Assembly (NCBI GenBank): GCA_015680685.1
Contig: MNCI01002105.1
Coordinates: 224,681-288,680, forward strand
Reading direction: 5' to 3'
Length of the DNA: 64,000 nucleotides
DNA from: Gnetum montanum
Taxonomy: Eukaryota; Streptophyta; Gnetopsida; Gnetales; Gnetaceae
Part shown: in pieces, positions 11,444 through 22,380 of the stretch
Numbering within the stretch: position 1 is the first letter of the stretch
Layout: the number at the start of each line of letters is the position of its first letter
The notes under the pieces: model-generated
The model's input: only the letters and a program-made list of their open reading frames with translations
Databases searched by the model: none
What the model was told of the DNA's origin: nothing
Position numbers and translations under genes: made by a program

Positions 11444-11463
11444 TTGGCACTGTTGTTAAGGAT
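11444..11463 (+). other. E1 primer-binding site (tRNA-Asp type, decayed)
   Basis: ttggcactgttgttaaggat is recognisable against ttggcgccgttgccgggga, with changes that are mostly transitions. It directly follows the LTR end. Confidence 0.6.
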
Positions 11464-11591
11464 TTTAATTAAGTGTGCTACCTCGAAGAGATAGTAAAAT
11501 CACTCATAGATGTTGTAAAAAGGAACTTAATGCTAACATCATTAAAAGCAAAGAAAATAACAAAAGCACACTATTTTTCTCAATCACTAAT

Positions 11592-12901
11592 ATGGCTTAC
11601 TCTTGTAAGCAAGACTCTCCACAACCATCTAGAGGTGAGTCTAATCAGCAATGAAAAGAAGGACACAAGACACTAGTGCCTCAATAATTTATGATGGTTT
11701 ACACTCATATAGATGCCTACACTCTAGAACTCACCTTCATCCTATACCAGGATGAGCAGCTATAGTGGAGGAACATGGAAGGAAACATTGTGTTACCTCC
11801 CCACTGATCTATTCCTGCAATGCTATTGGACAATCCCATTAGGCTAGACATTGTAGGACTCAATTTAGAGTACGAAGTGCAACATCATGCTTACTAGGAT
11901 TATCTTCTTACAAAAACATAGAAAAGAAAATATTGGTAAATGGAATCCCAATATAACGCCACAAAAGAAAAATGGGGCATAGATAAAGAAGGTGAAGACT
12001 TCTTTTTGGGGACTTCTCAATACACTGATTCTCCTTTTCTCTTTGATGAGGAGACCTTTAACCAACATTTGTAGTCCACTATGAAAAACCTTGGTTCTAG
12101 GAAGAGTGGATTCTAAGATCAGCAAGCTTCAAAAGGGGATAGCCATGGTAGGAATGAGAAAAAGTACTAGGAAAAGAATAAACATGATGAATGGTGTAGG
12201 AACCAAAGAGGAGGAAGCAATAAGCACTGCTCTAGTGCTAGCTCTCCTTCATCTTCACCTTCTTCATCCTCAATGTCTTCCTCCTCCAACTTTGATTGAA
12301 GTCACAGAGGAAATAAGAACCATGATAGAGGTGAATGGTAGGATAGGAATGATCGTAGATCCCACCATAATGATAGAGACCATGGGCATAAGCAGTAGGG
12401 AGATGATGAACATAGAGAAAGAAGGGATAGAAAAAATCATCATAGGCATCATGGCCATGATGAGAGTCATTGCGATCACTATGACTATGATGAGCCCTTG
12501 CTAGCAACAAGAAACATGCTGAATATTCCAACCAGGCATGTGATGGATAGCTAAATCAAATGGTTGGATATGAATAATATCCCCAATTTTGAAGGGGGGT
12601 ATAATTTAGATCCACAACTTACAAGCTTTTCACAATGCCTATGCCTTGCAAAACATGAAGAACAATTGGCAAAAGCTAAAATTATTCCCATGAAAACTCA
12701 TCAAAGAAGTAGAAAGTTGATATTTGTCCTTGGAACTGAAATCTATTTAAAGGTGGAGTATGATTCTTAAATTGTTCAATGAGAAGTATCAGATGTACTC
12801 TAGTGTCCAACTCGAGAAGGAAAATTCAAGGATGAAAATAGAGCATTCATGAATCATTGAATGTAGCCATGGGTAGGTACTACTCCTTGTTGCATTAATG
12901 C
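11592..12901 (+). pseudogene. gag: E1 gag 5' part, interrupted by E2
   Basis: Begins at ATG 11592 (MAYSCKQ). Recognisable blocks are LTFILYQDEQL (about 11727-11760), a long His/Arg/Asp-rich charged linker (about 12300-12490; its other frames give misleading Met/Ile- and His-rich ORFs), DEPLLATRN (about 12493-12520), LDMNNIPNFEGGYNLDPQ (about 12560-12617) and the beginning of the Retrotrans_gag domain. The frame breaks off at 12901, where the E2 LTR starts inside the segment matching YYSLLHKC of E2. Several stops and shifts are present. Confidence 0.75.
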
Positions 12902-13759
12902 TAATGAGTCATGGTTGATTGGACCATGTGGATATGAATGCGTCTATGCGTCTGTGTTGATGTGTACCGATCAATGCATGGTTTGATGCATCAACACATA
13001 TGCAATGATTCTGTGTCTTGTTTTGCCTATATAAATGCATGCACCTTGTGCATTTAAGACATTCATTGTTAAGTAGCATAGATGAACTCTTGTAATTTGT
13101 TTCTTCTAGAGTTAGAATATTTTCTAAGTGCCCATAGTAGGAGTTGAGAAGTGTATAGATCTTCATTCGAGTAGTGATGTACCTAGACACCTTAGTGTGA
13201 ATGGCAATAAAGATGAGCTTTCTTAATAAAATTTGCAGCACTTGGACTTAGCATAATATTTTCTTAATTTATTTACTATTTATGTAAGTTATTTTAATGT
13301 ATTTAAGTAATTAATTAATAGATAATAATTAATGCACATAAGTACGACCATTTCAAGCATACGTTAATGCTTGAAAATCCCAGTAGCGCTTATGCTTGAT
13401 AACCTAGTAGCGTTACAACATGTCCATGATGTGTCCAATAGATGGAAACATATGCTTATGTTAGGATTAGCTAGGCATTGGTTAATTACTGGATTATTTA
13501 TCATTAAATTACTTTATTTTCTACACTTAGGCAAGTTAAATGAAAAATATAAAAATGATACAATTCATATGCCTCAATTACACTTAATCATACCATTGAA
13601 CCTCACAAGTTGAATTGGAAAGAAAATGGTCACATCCTTGAAATTCACTACCTAGTTAATGTGTACTTAGAGAGATAAGGTCTACAGAATTTGACCAAAT
13701 CGCTTAGTGAACATTGGTGATTCGTATGGTTGGATGTAGAGACTACTCTCTACTTATCA
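12902..13759 (+). repeat. E2 5' LTR (858 bp)
   Basis: Starts TAATGAGTCATGG (TG changed to TA; the 3' copy has TGATGAGTTGTGG) and ends tacttatca before the PBS. TATA box tgcctatataaatgcatg near 13026. AATAAA near 13206. Confidence 0.85.
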
Positions 13760-13779
13760 TTGGCATCATTCGTGGGGAC
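13760..13779 (+). other. E2 primer-binding site (tRNA-Asp type, decayed)
   Basis: ttggcatcattcgtggggac against ttggcgccgttgccgggga. The position directly after the LTR end supports it more than the sequence does. Confidence 0.55.
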
Positions 13780-13909
13780 TTTAGTTAGCTATGTGTGCTA
13801 CCTAAGAAGTTAGTAAAATTATCCAAAATTTTTATAATGAATCTTAAAGTCAAAATCATGAAGAAAATAATAATAATAATACAAGCACACTATTTTCATA
13901 AGAACTAAC

Positions 13910-16490
13910 ATGGCTTCTTCTCAAAGGGAAGATTCTCTGCCGTTGTTCGAGAACACTTCCAATCAGCAAAGCTAAGAAGGCCTGAAACCACTCGTGCCTC
14001 AATAATGCAAGGTGGTCTATACTCATCTAGATGAGTATATGCTAGATTTCACCTTCATCCTACACCAAGATGAACAACTATGGTGGAGGGATATGGATGA
14101 AAACATTGTGTTTCTTTCAAAAGGATGAGCTCCTGCAATGCCGCTTCACAGTCTCTTGAGATTGGGCATCACAGGGCTCAATGCTAAGTGCGTTATGCAA
14201 GATCATGACTATCGAGATTGTCATCCCATAGAGGCTTAGCAAAAGAAATATTGGCACATGGAAGCTCACTATGAGGCATCAAAAAATAAGTGATTCATAA
14301 CCACCTTGTTCCTGCTAGGCCAAAAGAAAGGAGAGGATCCCTTCTTGAGGGGTTCTCAATACAATAACTCTTCTCTACTTATATTTAATAAAGAGGCCCT
14401 TAAGCAAAATTTATAGTCAACTATTAATGATCCTAGTTCTAGGAAGAATGGGTCCCATGACCATGGAGACACCTAAGGTAGGAACAATGATAAGCACCAT
14501 GATAAAGACAAACATGGTGATTGTGGTTGGGACCAAATAAGAGGAAGTAGTAGGTACCATTTTAATGCTAGTTCTTCCTCTTCATCTTCATTGTCCTCAT
14601 CATCTTCCTTTTCTAGCTTTGATTAAAGCTATAGAGGGAGAGACTATGATGAAGTTAATTGGTAGAATAGGGATGACCGCAGACCTTGCCAAAATAGTAG
14701 AGACCAGGGGTTTTGGCAATTAATGGAGGTCCACTACCATGAACAAAGGGACAACATAGGGTATCATAAGCATCATGGCCATCACCGTGGTCATGACTAT
14801 AATGAGCCTTTAGTTACAACTAGAAACATGCTCAACATTGCAAAGGTTATAAGAATTTCAACAAGGCACATGAAAGACAGCTAGATCAAATGATTGGACA
14901 TGAAAAATATCCCTAAGTTTGAAGGAGGATACAATTCTGATCTATAGGACCATCTACAAGCCTTTCATAATGCATGTGCCTTACAGACCATTGAGAAAAA
15001 GTGACAAAAACTGAAGATGTTCCCTAGGACACTCTTCAAGGATGCTAAAAGCTGGTACTAGTCCTTAAAACTAGAATTAATCAAATGATGGAGTATGATA
15101 CTTAAGCTCTTCAATGACAAGTATCAAATGTACTTTCAAATGTCTAATCTAATAAGGTAGATCCAAGGTTGGAAGCAAATAATGCATGAATCTTTGGATG
15201 CCACCATGAGAAGATATTACTCTCTATTGCATAAATGCTCAAGCCATGGCTTTTCTCAGAGGGAGAAATTTTGCCATATCATAGATGGGCTCAAGACAGA
15301 AATAAGAAGAACTCTTGAGATCTATGCCCAAGGAAGGCTTTCAAAGCTAAGAGCTCATCAAATAAAAAGGTTGATTGAGAAAATGGCCAAAGAAGAAGAT
15401 GAGTTGAGGAAAAGAAAAAGTGTGAAGGAGTACAATTTTGATCCTTCCATTTACAAAAGGGAGGTTTGATTTTGTAACAATGAGAAGGAGACATCACTTG
15501 ATGAAGTGATGTAATGCAAGACCTTGCCAATATAAAAATATTTTTCTAAAATATTAGCCAAGGTAAACAAAATGTGGAACTCTTTGGATGAAAAGTTCTA
15601 AACTACTCTACAAATTGCAGAGGAATCCAAAGAGAAAGGTAGTGGTCATGATCGATGGAAAAGAAAGAAAGATGAACATGTCCATTAGAGGAGTAAGGAC
15701 AAAGTTGCTACCATTGAAGAGGTTGTGGATTCCAAGATAGATGATGATGGTGGATGTGACATTTGCCAATATGAGAATCCTAAGGGATGTTGCCCAATTA
15801 TGTCATACTTGTAGCAATCTTGGGTGTATGCTCTAAATCCTAGATTGGCAAAAAGGTAGGCACCCAAGTGGTTGCCTTATCCTCAAGGTAACTACAAGTA
15901 GTTCCACCAATAAGTGTATTATTTGAGTGGGGCTCCACCTTAACTTCATGAGTAGTACTAGTAGTGGCAACACACAAAATCATGGGGGATGCCACCATCA
16001 AGGATGTAATACCCTTACCATCAGCTAGATCCATACAGATACTATGTTCAATAGTCCATTTCTTTGCATGACTCTTCTAGTCACACCTCTTTCCAGCACC
16101 ACCACTACCCTCTTGAGTGTTATATAGAACAATCTTCAAGAGGGTAGTCCCCATTTTCATATTACCCTACTCATCCTTCTACACTTGTACCTCCACCCCC
16201 AACTTAGTTATCACTTACTCCATCTATCTAGGATGAAATTCTAGCCCAACCGTAGTAAAGAAATGCTGCAAGGGCTATTAACCTAGAGCTAGCTTCCTAG
16301 CTGAGTGATTTAGAGACTAAGCCTTAAAAATGATTATTTTTTCAAACCAATAGTCCTACCAAGCCCTCATAGACACCTACAATTGCAAACCCTACTTCTC
16401 CTTCCTCCTTCATAACATCATTCAAGATTCCTTCAAACTAAATGCATCCCAAACTAAACACAATCATGTTGATCCATGAGGTCATAGATT
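13910..16490 (+). pseudogene. gag: E2 gag, broken
   Basis: Starts at ATG 13910 (MASSQRED). Blocks in order: VYTHLDEYMLDFTFILHQDE (about 14015-14075), a His/Arg/Asp-rich linker (about 14600-14800), LDMKNIPKFEGGYN (about 14898-14940), a Retrotrans_gag capsid domain (about 14960-15350) with a 95-residue open stretch 15182-15469, then a zinc-knuckle-like C-x2-C-x3-(H/N)-x3-C (CDICQYENPKGC, about 15756-15791; His replaced by Asn) and a Pro/Tyr-rich tail. Stops include TAG at the ALQ/SLQ Gln positions. The capsid domain is the best preserved part. Confidence 0.8.
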
Positions 16491-16955
16491 AGATAAAGAC
16501 TAGCCACCTTCCTAGGAAGATATCTAATCATAGGAGTTCCCTCATTTACATGCAAATTATTGAGAATAAGCCATGCAAGTCTATTCTAGACTCAAGTTAT
16601 AATGTCAATTTGATCTCTCATGAAATGTATAAGGCCTAGGACCTACCTCCTCTTAAGAAGAGCAACACTTGTCTTGAGTTAATAGACCAGTTAGTCACTA
16701 TTCCGTGAGATTAGTGAGTACATTTTGACCACCATCTATGGGTGATCCTATCCTACTGACTTCCTAGTGATTCACATGAATAATTACAAGGGGGACTTCC
16801 TAATCATCATGGGAAGGGCTTGGCTAAGTCCAATTGAAACGTGGCTAGGAATTAGAGACCTCTCCTTGAATATTTGCAAGGAAAATGACTTTGGAAAGAT
16901 AGAGAGGATGCATGTTCTATGCATTTCGTATAGTGACAGAGGGTGTCACTACATG
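16491..16955 (+). pseudogene. E2 aspartic protease, broken
   Basis: The active site reads SILDSSYNVNLISHEMYKA (about 16578-16630): the catalytic Asp remains but DSG has become DSS. Then SNTCLELIDQLVTIP, a TGA-rich gap, and GDFLIIMGRAWLSPIETWLG (about 16791-16850). RNA and frame order match E1, E4 and E5. Not active as read. Confidence 0.75.
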
Positions 16956-17089
16956 CAAAAATTATGGACCATTAAAACTACCACACTCATAGTATGCAAG
17001 TAGTATGCAGATGTTATGGAAGTGCAAAGGTTTCTATATGCAACAGCGATAAAATAGGATGCATCTAGTGGCTGATAGCTAAATTGAAA

Positions 17090-18135
17090 GCAGTTCAACA
17101 TGGTGCATGGAACAAACTAAGATCCTTACAAGTACCTACATTGAAGGCATGGATGAAGTAGAGAAATTTCATTGCTAACTCTTTGATGAACCTAATGAAA
17201 CCAATTGGGGAGAGTTGGAAATCCAAAGATTCGAACAAGAGCCCCTTGATCTAAAAGCTCTACTAATTGGAATGAAATATGCTTTTCTAAATAAAAAAAA
17301 GGTGGTCATCATCAATGCCAACCTTGATCCTATGTAGAAGAATAAGCTTTTGGAGGTGGTAAAAAAATGGCCAACAACCTTTACTTGGTCATATCATGAG
17401 CTGACTAGAATTAATCTAAGGGCATGCCAACATCACATCTAAATAGATTTCTCCATTAAATCAAAGAGGCAACTACAACAATGGTTGAACTCCAAACTAA
17501 AGTAGATTATTAAAGAGGAGATCAAACAAATCCTTAATGTGGGGTTCATCTACTTTATTGTAGGTAGTGATTAGATTAGCCCACTTCTCATAGTACCAAA
17601 GAAAGATGGAAAATGGAGGATCTACATCGATTTTAGGTTGTTGAATATGGTAACCTACAAGGATCACTTTCCATTGTCATTTGTGAACTAGGTGTTGGAC
17701 ACCATTTTAAGGCATTGTTACTATAGATTTCTAGATGGTTATAGTGGCTATAACCAAATCCAGATTGCACCAATGGATCAAGGCAAAACTACATTCATGA
17801 ATCTATGGGGGACTTTCACATATAAAAAGATCTCATTTGGTTTGTGCAATGCCCCTAAAAACATTTCAACGCCTTGTCCTGAGCATTTTTCAATAGCAGA
17901 TTGGTAGCAAGATAGAAGTATTCATGGATTACTTCTCCACCTATGGAGCTACATTCGAGCAAGCCTTGGACCATCTTTAGCAAGTGCTAAAAATATGCTT
18001 AGAGATAAACCATAGGCTCAATTGGCAGAAAAGCCATTTGATGATCCAGGAAGACATTGTTATGGGGCATATAATTTCTTAGAAAGGGATTGAGGTAGAC
18101 CTTGAAAAAATAACGGTTATCTAAGAAATTACAAG
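17090..18135 (+). pseudogene. pol: E2 reverse transcriptase, broken
   Basis: YAFLNKKKVVIINANL, then KKWPTTFTWSYHEL, then LLIVPKKDGKWRIYIDFRLL (about 17588-17647), then HCYYRFLDGYSGYNQIQIAP (about 17713-17773) and SFGLCNAP. The catalytic site at about 17917-17934 reads VFMDYF, so the second Asp of FMDD is lost. The line YRFLDGYSGYNQIQIAP followed by LWGTF.YKK is the Athila hallmark. At least one frameshift occurs after CNAP (about 17860). Confidence 0.82.
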
Positions 18136-18740
18136 ATAACCTGAAATGGTTAAAGATATGAAGTCATTCCTTGGCCACACTAGCTACTATTGGTGCTTCA
18201 TTAAGAATTTCTCTAAGATCACCAAACTATTGGTGGAGCTAAGAAAGAATGATGCTTTATTTTTTTCAATCGATAAATGTAAGCATGCATTCCAACAATG
18301 CAACCAAAAGCTCATGGAAACTCCAATTCTATGAGCACCTAATTGGTCTAGGACTTTTCACATTATGATAGATGCATCCAATTATGCCTTGGGAGCCATG
18401 CTCATGTAGTTGGATGATCAAAATTATGCTTACTAAATCACCACTATACAAGTAGAAGCATTGTGGATAAATATATAAACTACACCACCATAGAGAAAGA
18501 ATTGATGGCAATGATGTTTGCCTTGGAAAAATTTAGACACCATGTGCTTGGGTACAAGGTATTTGTGCACATGGACCATAGTGTAATTTGGTTCCTAATG
18601 ACTAAGCTAATGATGAGCTCTCATATCATACAATGGCTAGTGATCTTGTAGGATTTCAATCTAACAATGGTAGATCATAAGGGGATCAAGAATGTGATTA
18701 CTCTTGATTACTAATTGAGACAAATGAGACAACAAAGAGG
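18136..18740 (+). pseudogene. pol: E2 RNase H, broken
   Basis: MKSFLGHTSYYWCFIKNFSK (about 18158-18217) is the RT-RNase H connection. The core shows IMIDASNYALGAML (about 18364-18406), NYTTIEKELMAMMFALEKF (about 18477-18533) and VFVHMDHSV (about 18560-18586), keeping the D, E and D residues. Stops at TAG 18408 and nearby. Confidence 0.8.
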
Positions 18741-20135
18741 AGGAGAGTCCGCTTTCATACCAGTTTCATGATAAACTTCTCTTTTCTAGGGCTATAACTA
18801 AACAAGTCCCCACTAAAGCCAACTTATATGATGGCATTCTAACCTAACTTCTCACTTAGGAGATGCCACAGAAGTGGGACAATAGGAAAAAACAACAATT
18901 TCTTCACTAGAAAAAACACTTCATGGGAATCAATGGACACTTTTACAAGATGTGCACTGATGGCCTGGTTAGATGGTGCGTACCTAATGATGATCAACTA
19001 TGCATTCTCTAAGATGCTCATGATGGTCCTTGTGGGGGCCATTATGCTAGGAGATGAATGGCTATTAAAATCCTCATGCTAGGGTATTACTAGCCAAAAC
19101 TTTTTAGGGATGCTTAGTACTTATTCTGCTCCTATGAACACTTCCAACGTAATGATGGGATGACTACTAGTATGGAGTAGCCTCAATAGTGGATCCAATC
19201 ACTAGATTTATTCAATATTTGGGGAATTGATTTCATGGGTCCTATCACTCCCATGTCCAATGAAAAGGTATACATCATAGTAGTTATTGACTACTGTACC
19301 AAGTGGGTAGAAGTAGTAGTCATCACTGATTGTACATCTTCTATGACTACTCGATTTACACAACAACATTTTGTAGATAGGTTTGGAGTTCCACATGCAC
19401 TTAATTCTAATAATTGAACTTACTTTACATGTGGCACTTTTTGGAAGCTCATGCAACGCTTATGGGTTCAACACAAATTGATAATACCATACCATCCCTA
19501 AGCCAATGGTTAAGTGGAGGTTATGAATAGGAAGATCACAAAAATACTAACATGAACCATTAGTAAATATAGGAGGGATTAGAGCACCAAACTCAATGAT
19601 GCCCTTTGGACCTATTGCTCCACTTGGAAACTTCCTATTGACTACTCTCCATATGAGCTTGTGTATGGTAAACTACCAACTCTTCCTATCCAAGTGGAGC
19701 TCTATACATTATCAACGACATGTGACCTCCACCTTGACCTAAGCCTAGCATAAAAAGAAAGGTTAATGAATCTCAATGTGCTAGATGAGAACCAACTGGT
19801 GGCCCTATCATCTAACAAAGTGCATAAGGCCTACAATAAACAATGACATGACCTTAGAATAAAAAAAATAAAATTTGAACTAGGAGATAAGGACCTATAT
19901 TGGAATTCCACACACATGTTACAACAAACTAAGTTCTAAACATTGTGGGAGTGACCTTATATTATATACAAAATATTTTCCTCTAGGTCCATGTTGATTT
20001 ACAAACCTGAAAGCCTAAACAAAAAGATGTTGCTCAACACACAACAACTCAAACCTTTCCATGAACCTAAGAGAGCCAGTGACCACAACACCTCAATGGA
20101 TGGACAAGCATGCTCAATTTTTTGAAGCTCCTCCT
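18741..20135 (+). pseudogene. pol: E2 integrase, broken
   Basis: Zinc-binding region AHDGPCGGHYARR (about 19018-19056) and FCSYEHFQRNDG. In the catalytic core GIDFMGPITPMSNEKVYI (about 19221-19275) keeps the first Asp; the second (normally SDNGT) reads NSNN (about 19403-19414); the Glu survives in VEVMNRKI after a stop (about 19513-19536). C-terminal blocks WKLPIDYSPYELVYGKLP (about 19624-19678) and YTLSTTCDLHLDLSL follow. The frame ends at TGA near 20122. Confidence 0.82.
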
Positions 20136-20143
20136 TCCAATTC

Positions 20144-20157
20144 AATCATGCAAGAGA
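20144..20157 (+). other. E2 internal polypurine tract copy (decayed)
   Basis: aatcatgcaagaga sits directly after the integrase frame, in the position of agtcatgggggaga in E4, E5 and E3. Confidence 0.4.
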
Positions 20158-20159
20158 TG

Positions 20160-22380
20160 GCCATCCATGCTGATATCAAATAATGTAGCTCCTCAATTTT
20201 TAACATTTTTATATTATTTTTAATACATTTTCTCTTTCTTAAATAGTTTATAATTTTTTCTATATTTTACTTTATTTGGTTTAGATATCTCTTATGTTCT
20301 TTTTTATGTTTTGTTTTTCTTTCTCTATTTTTGCCAAGACTTAGTGCAACTATAACTACTAATTGATGGTGGTTTGTACTATAGTGTCATTTGATTGCTA
20401 ATGTCTTGATTCTATCTTTGAATTTTGATGGTGATAACGGAGACATGGTTTCTTTTCATGATAACAAACAGTGAGTCCACATCATTCACCCATCCACAAA
20501 ACTCTATGGTGTTTCCTTATTTTGGAAGTATGAGGTCTTTTCTTAAATGAAACTTTTAATGAACTTGTGGCCTTGGTAGTTTCCAAACTTGGAAAGAATT
20601 AAATAGATAGACAAGGGTGTGACTTTAAGAGGATTTGATACTTTATTGTACTTTCCTACCTTCTTGGGTGCATAAATATCTTTATAGGTCCTTTCCCATT
20701 CCTATGTTGATCAATAATAGGAAGCTAAGTCTTTCCATGGTGTGGTTCCCATCTACAAATCAAAAAAAGAAAAAGAAAAAAGCAATAATGAGAATTCAAA
20801 GCACATCCCTTAGATAAAATAACATGCTACACGCATTGGTTATGAGACTAGAAAGACATGTTACCCATGCCTAAAGGTCTTGTCTGACTAAGGCTCATTT
20901 CACTTCCTACTTCTCTTCTCTTTTCTTCTTGGAATGGTGATTCATCTAAGGGGATATTCTTATGCCTTGAGGCGGTGGACTGGTTTAAGAGTGTTAATGT
21001 CAAGTCATTGGTAGTGGATGGTTTTAATTTGGACTAAGAATGAATGTTATAAATGCATATCAACCACAAAATCCACAAGGGACTTCATGTGACCATGATA
21101 TAGGACTTCATTCCACTCTCTATCCCATCCACCTATGCTTTCCACAACTCACCTCACTACCTTTACTCATGTTTGTTTCAATGTCTTGGTTTGATATAAT
21201 CAAAGTTCTTTGATAGTTTCTTTGGTAATTTGGTCTTAAACTAATTATAACCATTAATCATCCATGGGGCCCATAGACTCCTTGGTTTGAGGACATGCAA
21301 GGGCATTAAGGACATGAGCTTGCTATGGGAAGGACCCACTTGCATACTCCATGGTTGCGCTAGTTAAGTTCCTTATCTCTTAGGTAGTTTTGTATTCAAA
21401 CCTTTCGTGCCCCACACATGTATTTATGCATTCCTTCATCAATGTTCTCCAAGAAAAATCTCTTTTTTTTCTTGTAAATTATCTTGCCCTATTCATGCAT
21501 TTCATCATGTTCTTGGCTTCTTTGGCTTCCTTTGAACTTTAATTTTATTCAAAAATTCCTTTTTCCCCTCATTTTTCAATGTGCAAAATTTTTTCATTCA
21601 GCTGCAACAACAGCCAACTATGTCAACATGACCTTGTTAATGCAATCGTGTTAACATAGTATAAAAATTTTATATATATGCATGAACATTTTGTCATTTT
21701 TACATGTTTCATTCAAATGCATAAGGAAATTTTTCTGTTCCAAAAGCCTAGAGCCCTCTAGAACCATATCTCACAAACCACTTAACCAATTAATCCCATT
21801 CTTTAGTCCTATAGCTACCAGAGCTGAGCTCTATGTCATGTGGGCCACAAACCTTAGGTTTTTGACAAAACATTTTTTGAATTTTTTTTTACTTCAACAA
21901 TGTTTAACTAATAAAATAATATTAAAATCACTAATTCATAAGAGTTAAACCTGTCTAACCAGCTTTGGTAGTCATCTAAATGAAATAATATTAAAATAAT
22001 CAAATCTTTCATGATCACAACTTAGCCAAAGTGTAACCAATTCGAAGAGATAAGGTATCCAAGTGCTCCATGTTACACATCAAATGCTAATCCTTGGTCA
22101 TGTTGTGATTACATATGGCACTTGGACCAAGGGATAAACATGGAGAGGAAGCAGGACTATTCCAATTGAGAGACAACTAGCCAAGAACTAGGAGGGGCCA
22201 ATAGTCAAAGTAGCCCTAGGGGCAAGTAGCTGAAACACATGATATGGGACCTCTTTGGGAGGACCCTAAAGTGGAATCTATTTGATAGATTCCCAAAGCT
22301 AAAACAGAGCAATCCCATTAGGATGAGGCACCAAGACCAAGGTCAAACCTTGAAGTCACCTTGACGGATGCCTATTTAAG
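20160..22380 (+). other. E2 post-pol non-coding spacer
   Basis: About 2.2 kb with no reading frame. It carries the block aattcaaagcacatccctta (20792-20811) and gggcattaaggacatgagct (21301-21320), both shared with E1, E4 and E5. Confidence 0.65.

Noticed and set aside
12091-12504. 137-residue plus frame rich in Met and Ile, and minus frames rich in His or Met
   Set aside because: Shadows of the His/Arg/Asp-rich linker of E1 gag, whose true frame continues to DEPLLATRN.
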